Source of the DNA: Selaginella moellendorffii
Lineage: Eukaryota > Streptophyta > Lycopodiopsida > Selaginellales > Selaginellaceae
Direction: 5' to 3'
Assembly (NCBI RefSeq): GCF_000143415.4
Contig: NW_003314268.1
Coordinates: 2,429,972-2,493,971 of the forward strand
Length of the DNA: 64,000 nucleotides
A model generated the notes under the pieces. That model was not told the origin of the DNA, did not search any database, and saw only the letters and a list, made by a program, of their open reading frames with translations. The translations under genes were made by a program, and so were the position numbers. Each line of letters starts with the position of its first letter. Within the stretch, counting starts at the first letter, position 1. This document shows, piece by piece, positions 45,841 through 57,720 of the stretch.

Positions 45841-46952
45841 AAGTGTGCTACCCTCCTCCTTGCATTAGGCCACTAGTATACCAAAATTATGCTAAATACT
45901 ATTTAATACTGTTTTACATGCAAATGTTGGATATGGGGAGCTACTGTTCGTAGAATTGAAAGTGTATCTTGTTTTCGGGCTTGGAGTTTGACTCCAAATT
46001 CAAATGTGTTATATTGAGTCCCAACCTTCTAATGTTTGGGTTTGAGTCCCAACTTACTAAGGCATGGTAATTGTTTGGAATATAAGGATACTCATTTTTG
46101 GCAATCATGGACTCTTGCTAAAGAAGTTGGCTTAGGCATAGTGCCAAGCAAGGGATGCCCTAAAGTCATGATGCATAATTAAAGTGTTTAGTGTGAAAGC
46201 TCAATATATCTAACTTGAACACAAATAACACTAAGGACATGATGAATGAGATAGGGATATCCAATCTTAGTTGCTATGGCCGAAAGGGATAACTCAAGCA
46301 CACTACCAAGTGTGGGGGATGCCTCTAGGGTCATGATCAACAGCTTAAAGGTCTGGCAAACCTAATATTTATTGGTAGACATGTTAATATATTAACATAA
46401 GATCACTAAGTGATCTTATAGCTAAACAAAGATAAACTTCTTGCTAAATTAAAGAATAACTTTTCTAGTTCAAAGTGTTGATTTGAACTATTAATAATGG
46501 TGTGATTTGGTCAAGGTGACCAAATGGAAAAGTATGTAGGTGAAATAAATTGTGATAATACAATGGTATTATGAGCCTAAAAAAAGTAGTCTCTAAAGAA
46601 GGACCCAAATCAGGGTCACAAAAAAGAATGATTAGTGTGTTAGGGTGTGGAGGGGTGTAGTGTTAAGGTGTGTCCAATGCTATGGCTGTTGTGACCAAAG
46701 GCATAGCCAAAGGAGGAAGAGTGCCAAGGGGAGAGCACCCAATCTCCTTGCACTTGCTACCATTGGTAGGGGCATCCATTGCGAGTTTTAGGGAAAAATC
46801 ATTCTATCTTATTCTCTGCTTTATTTCATTTTCTTGTGCCTAAGATGTACCCAAGCAGATCATTGGGCAAAGGAAGATCTTAAGGCCAGCCCATTACATT
46901 GGGACAAGGGACAATAGGGCGTGGTCTCAGCATTTGTTTACCCTAGGGTTGG

Positions 46953-48898
46953 TTGATCAAAGGGCAAGCAACAAGCCATAAAGCCCCAATGGGCACGAAG
47001 CAGCAACCTCTTGACTGCCCAGACAATACAAGGCTTAGTACAAACAACATAGCAGTGTCTTGTTTAATAGAGAAGTTCAAGAGTTGGAGCAATCCTACGA
47101 GTCAGATAGTGAGGAGTATGAGGCACGAGTGCTAGAAGATCTCAATGAGGAAGTCTAGAGAGGGACAGGAGATGTTGATTCGAGCAAAGGAGGCTCTCAA
47201 GCTCCTAAACAGGATGGAAGCACCTAGCACACCCAAAATAAAGGAATCACAAGAGGTTGTTGGGTGTGTCCTAGCCAGCTTGTCTCAGCCAAAGGGACAT
47301 TACAAGGCCAATAGAGCCAAAACCAGGGAGGATTCACAATCCACCATAGACTCAACTTGGATGGATATGCAAAAGGACAAAGCAGAGGGAATGCTAAGCC
47401 CTAGTTGGACAAGAAACTTGGGAGTGTTGGCCAAGAAGGTATGGGCAAAAAGAGGATGCCGTGAGAAGGTTTGCAAGGTTGGGCAAGCTGGAATAGAACT
47501 CAGGGCTTAGTTTAGTGGTTCGAATGGAAATTGGTATGGTGGAACAACACCAGCTGTTGGGGGACACAATTCTACTGAGAAGCCTTCCAATTGGTTGCTA
47601 AAGTGGTGGAGGCCAAGAAGACATTGGACAAGGCAAAAATGCAAAGTCAAGAGGACATGGTGGCCACCTGGGATGGATAGGCAAAGGTCATCCAAGGGGA
47701 GACACTAGTGCAAAAAGTTAGAAACAAGCCTCTCACAGTGTTGTATGAGGAATAGAAGAAAGAAATCCAATGAATGAGAAAGGAGGCCCAAAACAAACTC
47801 AAGAAGAGCAAATAGAAAAGAAGAAAGAATGCAAGGTGGCAAGGAGAAAGTTGAAGGCGTGGAACAAAGAACAAGAAATGACAAAATGGGCAAAAGCAAT
47901 GGAAAAATTCCTACAACAAGAGGATTCACTGGCTAAAGAGAGGGGAATAGCATCTACGAAGGATACCAAGACAAGTGGGAAGGGACTTGGTGACATGGCT
48001 GGAAGTGAGGAAGCTGAGAGCCCCAAAATATAGTCAAGAAGGAGAAGGGAAGCAACATCAAGTGATGCCAAGCTCAAAGGCCTTGAAGACTCCAAGGCTC
48101 AGGATACTTGGACAATGCAGAACCATGAGGTGGTTACGCTCAGGAGTGGAGCTCCACCCAAGGGTCTAGAGATGAAGAAGAATGTGCAGGTCCCATGGAG
48201 CACAGCAGCAAAACCAAACCAGTGCAACTGTGGGAGCAATTACAACAAGTAGTGGCGGCTAAGGAAGTAGAGCTGAAATGGAAAGAAGTTATTGTAGTGT
48301 TCCAAGGCAGATTCCCGACATGGTGCCTAGCTATCAATGAGCTCAATGCATCATTAATCCAGAGTCTACTCCTGCATGGTAAAGGGTGCTATATAGTTGT
48401 GTTTGAGGATGAGGAGTTGCGAAGACGGGCCGAGGAGTTGCATGGAGTGATTGATAGTCAATGGGCCATGTCATTTCACTCTTGGGTCCCAAGATTCACA
48501 GTGGATGAACAAGCATGACTGAAAGGAGGGAGCTTTCCCCTCAACATCACACTCTAGGACATACCGATGGAAATGAGATCACAAGAGGTGGTGAAAGAGC
48601 TGGTGGAAAATAGTATTGGAATATTGCCTCAGGGTTGGAGACAGTGGAAGTTGGTGGAGTTCTAGGCCCAATCAGACTTAATGTCTTCGTAGATTCTCCA
48701 ATAGAGACCCCTATAGATGGGACAGTATATTAGGGTCCATACAAAAGTCACAGGAAGAAAATGTAGTTTCTGCCAGAAATTGGGCCATCAAGAGATGATA
48801 TGCACAACAAACCCACTCCAGGCTAACATTTTGAACTCCCAATGGAGGAAGAGAAGGTGTTGTTGCAATGAGAACTGCAATGAGAACGTTCTAGACTA
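46953..48898 (+). pseudogene. LINE ORF1 (DUF4283-like with CCHC zinc knuckle)
   Basis: RNA-binding ORF1 protein of plant L1 elements. A Lys/Glu-rich N-terminal region is followed by a DUF4283-like part at about 48,270-48,510 (YIVVFEDEELRRRAEELHG) and a zinc knuckle CSFCQKLGHQEMIC (Cys-x2-Cys-x4-His-x4-Cys) at about 48,755-48,800. Broken by several stops. Confidence 0.75.
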
Positions 48899-51800
48899 GG
48901 GGGGTGGTATAGCTATTGTTGTCTCCACCAAGTGGTTAGCATAGATAAGGAAGCATGAAGTGTTGGTGCTGGGAAGAGCTCAGCTCCTAGTTCTCAACTT
49001 GCACTATGGGCGAGTGAGGATTATCAACATCTACGCCCTAAACAACAGGCAAGCATGGGCCCTCTTCTGGGAGGAACTTCGATTGAAAGTAAGAGGCTAG
49101 GTAGAGCACTGGCTAATCTTAGGTGACTTCAACATGGTGGAAGATGCAAAGGACAGGTAGGGGCCAAAAGACCATTTAGGGCCAAGAACAACTGTAATGG
49201 CTTGCTTTGGCAGAACAGTGTAGAGGATGGTGCTGGTGGCCAAGGACACCAGAAAGTGGCAGGCTGTTCTAGAACAGAGGGAAGTAGAGCTTCAGAAGAA
49301 AGAATTTGCAGTGTGGAGTTCCAAAATTTGCATACAGGAGGACTCATGGGCAGTAAAGGCATTCACCAAGTCACAAAGGCATTTTCCCAGTCATAGACTT
49401 GCCACCAATTCTTAGTCTTAAGGCAAAGGATGGAAAGATAGGAGAAGATCAGTATAGCATGCAAACATTCTACCAACGGTTGTACATGGTGCAACCAATA
49501 TCTCCAATAAGAGAACAGGTAGCAAGGTGGTGTTGGAAACACTGACACATAGAGTCTTACAAGAATAGAATGAGTCACTTTTGATAGACCTCACAAGGGA
49601 GGATCTTCATAAGGCCTTGGACAAACTAAGCAATGACAAAATTCTTGGGATAGATGGGCTGCTCCCAAGATTCTTCCAGGACAATTGGGAGGTGGTTAGC
49701 CCTCTGCTGCTAGAAATATGGAAGAAACCACAATGAAAAGGACATCTTTCAAAGGAGATACTGGAAGGCCAGATCATACTGCTCCTGAAGAGAGGGGATC
49801 TCTAGGAACTACGAAACTAGAGACCAATAATGGCATACAAAGCCTATGCCAAGGCAATGGTGCTCAAACTGTAGCAAGTAATGCCCATCATTATCCGGGA
49901 ACAACAGACAGATTTGTTCTAGAGAGGCAGATCTCAAAGAACATTTGAACCTATCTTTTGGCCCAAAGGTGGGCAAAGATCTCAAAATAGAACACTATGG
50001 CGTGGTTGTTAAACTTTGAAAAAGCATATGATTGGGTGGATTGGGAGTTTCTAGAGGACTATATGAGGTAGATAGGAATCCCAACACACATGGTAGCACA
50101 CATCTCTCTCCTCTACCGAGGTGCCTCAAGTAGATTGGTTATTAATGGTGAAATAAGCTTGAGTTTTCGACTAGGGAGGTCAGTGCGACAAGGCTGCTTG
50201 TTGGCTCCCTACCTCTTCCTTGTAGTTGCGAAGGCACTGGGAGCATTCTTGGCCGAAGGGGAAGAAATCAAGGGTGTGGAGCTACCCAAAAAAAGGCAAC
50301 AACTCCCAAGAACACAAGCAGTTAGAAGGGACTTGCTGGATGGTGCTTTTGCTGATAACATGGCACTTTTTCTACTAGGAACCAAGGTGAACCTAAATGC
50401 TGCAAGAGCTAGGCTAGAGACTTTCAACATAGCAGCAAGAGTAGCCATCAATTGGAACAAGTCGGTAGGGATCAACTGGGGTTGCCCTAGCATCGAGGAG
50501 TGAGGACGCGATATTGGCTTCCAGTGGTTGCCACCAAGTGGAGATACACAGTACTTGGGAATTCAGGTAAGATATGAGTTTAAAGCATCTATGTAGGACT
50601 CAACATTGCTGCAGAGGATTAGGACAGCAATCCAAAAATTGGCTCTATGGAAACTGGGACTTCCGACTATAGTGGTTGTGGTGAAACGCATTGTGTTGCC
50701 ATGCATGTGGTACCACCTCTGAATATGGCTGGTTCTGGAGATAACAATCAAGCGTATAAGGTTGATGGTGTGTACATATGTGTGGAAAGGAGCACTAGTC
50801 AGTGATCAGACGATGGCAAAAGTGGTATGGCAGTCCACAATGAGGCCATAAGTTCTAGGAGGATTGGGGATAATAGACCCGAGTGATATAAGCAAGGCAT
50901 TGAGGTACAAAGTCATACTAATGGGCCTCCAACTGGGGGCCTAAGCTTGGAAACTTCTTTTCAGGTGGAGTATACTGGCAATTAGACCAAGACATGGATG
51001 CACAAGAGTTTGGGATGAAGATCCTCAGTGGCTGTTTATAGAAGGGCAAACACAAGTAATAGGAGGAGGACAATTGATCTAGAGTCTACATCAACTCTGG
51101 AAGTCATTCCCATTGACGCTGGTCATCTCAATTACAGTAGAGGACTGGTTGAACCAGCCTCTCTTCTTCAACAAATTGTTTAAAGTAGGGGACCGAACAC
51201 TAGGCCATGAGAACCACTACACCATATGGAGGTGCATACATTAGGGAAGATTCAAGATGGTCAAGCAACTAGTTGGAGTGATAAACCCAGATCAACAAAA
51301 TTCTTTCCAGCACTTCCAAGTCTTTGGGCTAGGGAAGTGGCAAAATGTTCAACTAGACCTACTAAGGTTACTGTGAGCAGTGATAGAGGCAAGAATTGTG
51401 AACAAGTGGCTGGCAAGAAGACAACACACTAGGGATTTTATGGCAATCCAATTAGAGGAAACACCGGATGGGGAGCACTTTGCACAAGGAAGATGGACTT
51501 AGGCATTCACAACACCAACTCCGGCTTGGAATGAAGGGGAGACAAAGGTGTGGTTTGTGACGGATCCAAATCTAAACCTCGGCAGGCCTTTTTGAGTGGT
51601 GCAAGGGGATACACTTTGTTCAGTAGGCAATACACAAATGATGCTATAGGTCATGGGCGATGAAGTGAAAAGATGGATCTGAGTCTTGAAACAGTCAACA
51701 AGGTGATAGAATCACCATATTGGCTAGAAGGAAAGGATATCTAGTATGGNNNNNNNNNNNNNNNNNNNNNNNNNNNNNNNNNNNNNNNNNNNNNNNNNNN

Positions 51801-52200
51801 NNNNNNNNNNNNNNNNNNNNNNNNNNNNNNNNNNNNNNNNNNNNNNNNNGCATGGAGATGTGGAGCAAATGGATTTTTTATATATGAGGTCAAGGACATA
51901 CGGAATGGACTAATGGTGAACAAGGAGTTTGAGAGAGAGGAAGTACCAAAACTTGGTAGAAATGGATTGCACTAGCAGTGGAAGTAGATTAAGTGATCAA
52001 CAACATAGTGGCTTTCTGAAAACTACCAATCTAGGAGAAATCAAAAGTCACTTCATGGCTCATAGCAACAGGAGGTTTGCCAATAGGATAGCAATTCCAA
52101 GCAAAGGAAGTCTACAAGTGCCCAAAATGTGGGGCATTGGAGACAATAGCACATCTCTAGGAGTGTGATGTGGCAAAGGAGACATGAAGATATATAGCAA
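48899..52200 (+). pseudogene. LINE ORF2: endonuclease, reverse transcriptase, zf-RVT
   Basis: Apurinic-type endonuclease remnants at about 48,900-49,210 (RVRIINIYALNNRQAW, ILGDFNMVEDAKDR). Reverse transcriptase at about 49,590-50,500 with ILGIDGLLPRFFQDNW, NFEKAYDWVDWEFLE, SVRQGCLLAPYLFLVVAKAL and the catalytic box FADN (normally FADD). A zf-RVT-type end at about 52,110-52,170 (CPKCGALETIAHL then ECDVAK). A gap of unknown bases interrupts it. Confidence 0.85.
51750..51849. other. Assembly gap (100 N)
   Basis: Exactly 100 consecutive N, the conventional placeholder for a gap of unknown size. It lies within the C-terminal half of the LINE ORF2. Confidence 0.98.
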
Positions 52201-53677
52201 AGGCAGCTAGGGAACTAGGGAGCAAGTAAGACTTTAAAATACGTGAAGGAGACATCATGCAATGGTTCCCAAAGGCAAGGGGCCATGCACAAGATTGGCT
52301 TGCCAAAGGATTGGTTGTTAGGGATGTTTAGAATGGGGCACCCAAGTCATATAGGATGTTGTAGGAGCCAAGGACATGACTATAGTATGGGAGGCCCTTG
52401 GAAAAACCAAATGGGGGATATGGCATACATCCGGGGTACAGGCACTTTGGGAAGCAAGGAACCACAACCACTTTGAAGGACAAAATGCTCGGATATTGGT
52501 GATCATGGCACATTGGTGGAGGCTCACATTGGTTGTTGTTTGTCTCAGGGATATGCTGCTCTAGGAGCATGGTAAAAGAGAGGTGCTAAAAGCTTGGTGA
52601 CAACAATAAACCCTTTGCTACAGAGGAGAACATGTAGGAGGTATCAAATGGAAATAGAAACACTACTGCAGCAACCCTGGTTGAAGGGCAATGATCACCA
52701 TTATGTAGGAGATAATAAAATGGATTTGTTGAGAGACACTATGAGTGATTTTTTTTTTGTACTAGTCCCTAAGGGATATTGAATAATGTACATTAATGTT
52801 ACACCAAATAAGGGTCATAAGATTGGGTCGAGGATATAGCCCACAATAAAAAATGCTAAAAAAATTTACTAGGGGGAACCCTTTTTGGACCTGGTAAAGC
52901 AAAACTTTTGCTATAAAACCAAAAGGATACTTAAAAATGGAGGTACTGATCCTATGTTGCTTAGTGTAATAATCAAATGATAAAAACAAAAGATTAATGG
53001 CCACCAAGTATAGGTCTTACTAGTTATTGAAAGGAATCCAAAGTATTAATTAAGCAAGGAACCATCAGGTAATGAATACTAATGGATTGTGGGAAAGAAA
53101 ATAAGTTTTCAAGTATAGGATTTTCAAATGTTCCAATTTGGTAAAGGTGAAAGTTCTAAGGGATGGAATAACAAGATAACCAAATGATAAGGCTATGGAT
53201 AAATTAAGGATAGGTAGCTTAATGTCTATGGTGGTACGAAATAAAAGAGAGGATGATGGTGCCCTTCAGTAAAGAACTTCTTAAAATGAGGAAATGGAGT
53301 TTGCACAACATGGGTAATTAAAGTGTTGGAGACACCTAAGAAATTAACTCAAGAAGTCAATATTAAAATTTAAAAGTATGATGGCTCTATTGCTAAAGGC
53401 CAAGACTACTCTAGAATGAGTAGTAAGATTGAAATAGAGAAGGTGCCTTTAATAGGTTTAATGAAAACTAAACAAATAAGAAGAAAAGACCACGATATAT
53501 GATTTAATAAGACTTTAAATTGGAAAGACTCTCCTTAGAAGATAGGCAAGGCATGGTAAGCCTTTAGTGTTGAACCATTGACAAATATAAACTTGGTGCT
53601 ATGGATGAAAATGATAAGATACTTTATAAAATGGTTTATTGTTCAATAAAGACATCAACATCTATAGGTGGTGGAGT

Positions 53678-55094
53678 TGTAAGACACAAATCCCTAAGCC
53701 TCAAAGTGGAGTTAAAAGTGTGCCACATGGTAGTGGTTGAAGCAGAAGTCTAACAAGTGTAATACGTTTAGATCAAAAGCTCCGACTCAGAAAATCAAGA
53801 GCAAGAATGAAACTTTGAACAAAATGCTTGAGGAATGAACATGAAACAACTAATGAATGGGTCTTTAGAAAGGGACACAAAAAGGACTGCCATATGGCAA
53901 GTGCCATGACACATGAAAGTGTTGGGACTGAATCAAGATGGAGTTCAAGATAAAGTTTGAGAAGGAGTTCAAAAAGTAGTTTGAGGAGTCCGAGATGGAG
54001 TCCAAGAAAGAGTCTGAGATGGAGCCTGAGATCGAGTTTGAGATGGAGACTAAGATTAGGTCCGAAATGGAGACCAAGATCGAGTCCGAGATGGAGACTG
54101 ATACCAAGACCGAGATCAAGACCGAGACCGAGTGCAAGTAAGTGCATATAAAGGGTTCCAAAAGTATAGTAGGGAGAGTGTGGGGGTTGAACTCTAATAG
54201 AATTAATTTGGCCAAGAAAGGCTAGTGTGACCTAAGAAGGTTATACCCACATGTTGAGTATGATATAACCACTAAAAAGTCTAAGACTAAAGTGGATATA
54301 AACAAACAAACAAAGTAACTTAGTGAAGTATTCAAGAGGCAACTTTAGTTCCCTTGGGAGACGGAATAGTCGATGTTCCCAATCTAAGTGTGGGTGGCAC
54401 TACCTACTTAGATATCTGGCATAGCTCATTAGAACCTCATTCTAGCCACATAGCTAGGGCACCTAAGAACAGAAGGTGGGGAGTACCCACAAAGCTTATA
54501 TAGGGTTATGGTGTTTCAAAATGTTATCCCAAAGTCTTAAACTGTGGAAAGGAAAAGAAGTAGTCCTCTTGTATAGTGACCAAAGGCATAGTCACATAGT
54601 AAGAAAGTCTCAGAAGTCAATGGGACTTAATGGTTGTGCCTTTGGGCCATAACCCAATAGCAATGTTGGCAAACATGACCATAGATGAAGAAGGACTTGG
54701 TGGAGACTAAAGAAAAGATATTAGGAAATAGTGTTTTCTATGTCTCTGGGCATCCTAAGGATGCTAACATGTGATCTTGGGATGACCATTTATAAATAAA
54801 TGGCTCAGCCTTTGCGAGATTAAATTATGGTACAAGTAGCTTTGGATTACTAATGAGACAAAGGTAAATGGACATAACTTTAGTGTAACAAGCTGATATA
54901 TCAATGGCACCTAGGATTGGATATATAAAACACTTGGACTAAATGCAAAGCCTGAATGGTATAGATGTTATTCATGGTGGTAACATCTCCCCAAGTCAGG
55001 AAGAACACTTATGAAGGTTATGAGTGAGACTCCTCAAAGTGGTCAAAGGTGTGGTTAAATTACTAAAGTAGAATAGAAAATTTAGTTGCTTACA
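53678..55094 (+). repeat. LTR-A, older diverged copy
   Basis: It starts TGTAAGACACAAATCC and ends CTTACA, 1,417 bp. It is clearly more diverged from the other LTR-A copies, with a shorter minisatellite (53,935-54,133). It forms the right end of the older A copy. Confidence 0.85.
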
Positions 55095-55700
55095 CTATTA
55101 TCCTAAGAATAATATATAATAAACATTGTAAAATGATTGAACCAATAGTACACATCTATCTTTAGGACTTCTATGAAAGAATTTCAGCCGGATATAAGGG
55201 AGAGCAGGAAGAATTATATCATGTGTTATAAATACCACCATCAACTGAGTCTAATTATTTAATTACAAGCATATAGCATCAAGAAACTATACTCTAACAT
55301 CAAAGGAGGAGGAGGTTGTTACTTTTCCATGAAAATGAATAAAAAGGGAAAAAGAAAAAGAAAAAATTGAAAAAGCCATAAAGAAAGAGAGATCTAGATG
55401 ATGCCAAAATTAAATTAAAACGAAAATCCCAAATCTAAGCACTCCTCAAGAATAATAAAAAAATGCCCCTCACCTCTACCAATGTAATAATGTACTGTAA
55501 TGCATGGATGGAATATAGAAATGTACATATCAATTAACCTAAAAAATTTAGCCTATATACAAGAGTAAATTGTCTGAATTTAAACTAATTCAATAGCTAT
55601 CAAAATCCTATTACATTAATATTAATATGCGACATCATAACCGTACAATTAGACCTCACAATATATATTGTATTTCTTGACTTTTCTTTAAAACATTTTA
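55095..55700 (-). mobile_element. Inverted gypsy C fragment: gag start and LTR/leader
   Basis: The reverse complement aligns with 13,500-14,080, covering the AT-rich leader and the beginning of gag. It is cut at 55,094 by the older LTR-A. The nest is therefore bordered by two C copies in opposite orientation. Confidence 0.65.
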
Positions 55701-55740
55701 TTTAAGTGTTAATGTGTATTAATAGTAAACTTCTTTCTTG

Positions 55741-57180
55741 TAAAAGCTTTTAGAAAATTCCAGGGAGGCCAACAATGTTTCCTTGGTTATCGAAATCCAG
55801 CTTGGAGCACAGCGCCGAGGAGGCATTGGGCGCGAGGCCGAAGGAGAGGAGGTCTTGGGAGGAGCAGCGGATGCTTGCCACTGCGGCCGCTGGAACTCCA
55901 AGTTCTGCCTTGAGATAGTCCGATCTCTTGTTCACCAGCGCGATATCCCGGGTGCCTGAGACACTGAAGGGCTTGCTTGGCCCTTGGTAGCCATCAACCA
56001 GGTGAAGCAAGGCCTCCAAGTTGTGCAGATCGGTCAAGCCACCATCTTCCCTCAGAAACGGAGAGATGTCGCTGCTGAGCTCAAACTCGGTGCCAACATG
56101 GGTGTAGGCCCATGGGAACCTGTGGAAGATGAGCGAGATGATGTCACAGCTGTCCTCGTTGACAATCACCCCTGGAACTTTGGGCACCAGGTCTGCGGCA
56201 TTGCGTGTCTGGAGGACTTTGAGCCCGAGCTCGAGGCACCTGTTCTTGAAACCCCGGTTCCCAACTCGGCACAGCCTGGGTGGCGCGCTTGCACTCCTCA
56301 GCGCCTACGACGTGACAGAGCTTGGGCTGCCCGGGAGCAATACCCCGGTGTCCGTCTTCACGTTCTCGGCACCCTCGCCCTGGTAGAGCCCGACCAATCG
56401 CTTGATCTCCGAGTGGAGCTGCTGCCTCGCGCTCATCCCGGCCTGATCGCCGGGGACTGGAGACGTGTAGATGCTGAGAAATCCCGTCTCCACTTTCACG
56501 CCTTTGGTGTTGTGATCCGTGGGGTCGAGCCCGGTGGGGCGGAGGAGATCCTTGAGGTTCTCGATCCACTCGAGCTGCGTCACCGTCCCGCGCCAGTCGC
56601 AGCGTCCCAACCGTCGGATGGCCTCGTCCGATGTGGCAACCGCCACGAAGCCCATCCAGTTGGTGTCTGACGTCCACGAGTCGTCGCCGGGTTGGGCGTT
56701 GGAATTGGAGCGCTTGAAGAAGCTGGGCAAGCCCAGCTGCGATGTTGCGTAGAGATAGGCCGTGATTTCGTATCCCGTGCTTGGGAGTCCCACGGACTGG
56801 AGGAGCTCCTCCTTGGAGAACTTTGTGTCGCCACAGAATTCCGAGCCCTCGCTGTATTCGAAGCCGTCGTAGCAAGCCTGGGCGAATTCGCCGTATCGGA
56901 TGATCTCCCGCCGGAGCCGCTCGTCGATGGAGGCGTTGGCGGGCGGGAGGAGCGGACTCCAGTGGCATGCATCCCGCCAGCCTGAGCTCAGCGCCAACTG
57001 CGTCTCCTCCAGCTCCACAACGCGCGCGCCATGACCATCTCCTTCAGATCTCTCCAACGTTCTTCTCTTGAATGAGAATGACAATGAATCTCCTTCTCTC
57101 TCCAACGTCCTTCTCTTGAATGACAGTGACAATGAAACTCGTTCCATGATCTCGATGCTCGCTCTGATGGGCTTGGACAA
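55741..57180 (-). pseudogene. Phospholipase A1 class-I pseudogene (copy 1)
   Basis: Closely related to the two intact genes downstream. Reading from 57,180 leftwards, the frame is intact to LVGLYQGE, then enters an inverted ~107-bp segment (about 56,268-56,374) and stops at 56,305. The inversion covers the stretch just after the GHSLGG nucleophile elbow, and the neighbouring ~27 bp that encode the Gly-His-Ser part are deleted, so the catalytic serine is gone. A 12-bp in-frame deletion removes four residues before WRGT. After the break the original frame resumes (PKVPGVIVNED) but the last ~50 residues are unrelated to the intact copies. The promoter TATA (minus strand, 57,325-57,331) is conserved. 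Confidence 0.9.
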
Positions 57181-57199
57181 TTTTTGATACGCCTATCGA

Positions 57200-57720
57200 T
57201 CGATCAGCTCGTCCTTGACGAGTATGGTGTCAATGAACAGATGATCGCTTCCTAAGGAACTTCTCCCCTTGTTGTTTCTCCCTTCGTGTAGATTGCTAGT
57301 GGAATGCTGAGATTGTGGCAGAGGATTTATAGCAGTATCGCTTTCGAAGTTTGCCACCGGGTCAAAAGCATATACGAAATTCTCGCGTTGATCTCTTCAA
57401 TTTCTTCTCGAATGGGAAGCATAATAGTTAAAGTTCAAACCACCAGGGTCAACTATACACAAGGAGGTATCGCGTCTTTGACCAGCAGACTTTCACTGAA
57501 CTTTCACCTCTCATCCGTCCAGTAAAGCAACAAGTTGAGAGGTCGGGATCAGTGTTCTCCTCCTTTTCACCTGGTGATCAAAGGTTTAGATTGGAAGTCC
57601 TGACGCCAGGTCTCCTTGACGAATTGCCCAGAGTCTCGATCAAGGAAAGGCTCCCACGAGCGGCCACTCTGGGGCTACCACACTCTTGGAATCCCTGGGT
57701 GCTGCTGGCGATCAGGCACA
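57200..57720. repeat. Upstream block U of copy 1
   Basis: Promoter-proximal DNA repeated upstream of each phospholipase copy, ending with the CCACACTCTTGGAATCC motif near 57,680-57,696. Related blocks lie at 60,490-61,030, 61,167-61,480 and, inverted, 61,503-61,990. Confidence 0.8.
57325..57331 (-). promoter_or_regulatory. TATA box of phospholipase pseudogene
   Basis: TATAAAT on the minus strand about 145 bp upstream of the former start codon, conserved with the two intact copies. Confidence 0.55.

Larger units (their letters stand above)
39662..46015 (+). mobile_element. Element D: decayed gypsy retrotransposon with B-related LTRs
   Basis: 5' LTR remnant to 40,272, primer-binding-site remnant (TTTAGTATCAAAAG, 40,273), gag, protease, reverse transcriptase, RNase H, integrase zinc region, and a 3' LTR remnant at about 45,840-46,015. 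The gag is split by a solo LTR-B. Because its LTR and primer site are related to those of non-coding element B, D may represent the autonomous family that mobilised B. This is inference. Confidence 0.75.
46622..52802 (+). mobile_element. L1-type non-LTR retrotransposon (LINE), decayed
   Basis: About 6.2 kb between two imperfect copies of an 18-bp target (46,604-46,621 and 52,803-52,820, 15 of 18 bases equal). It carries an ORF1 with a zinc knuckle, then endonuclease, reverse transcriptase and C-terminal zf-RVT. Stops and frameshifts abound. A 100-base run of N lies inside. I see no clear poly(A) tail at the 3' end. Confidence 0.88.
46016..53677 (+). mobile_element. Internal region of an older element A copy, interrupted by a LINE
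   Basis: 46,016-46,621 and 52,803-53,677 match, diverged, the 3' internal region of element A (25,614-27,128). The two parts are adjacent in element A, so the LINE between them is a later insertion. No coding capacity of its own. Confidence 0.8.
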
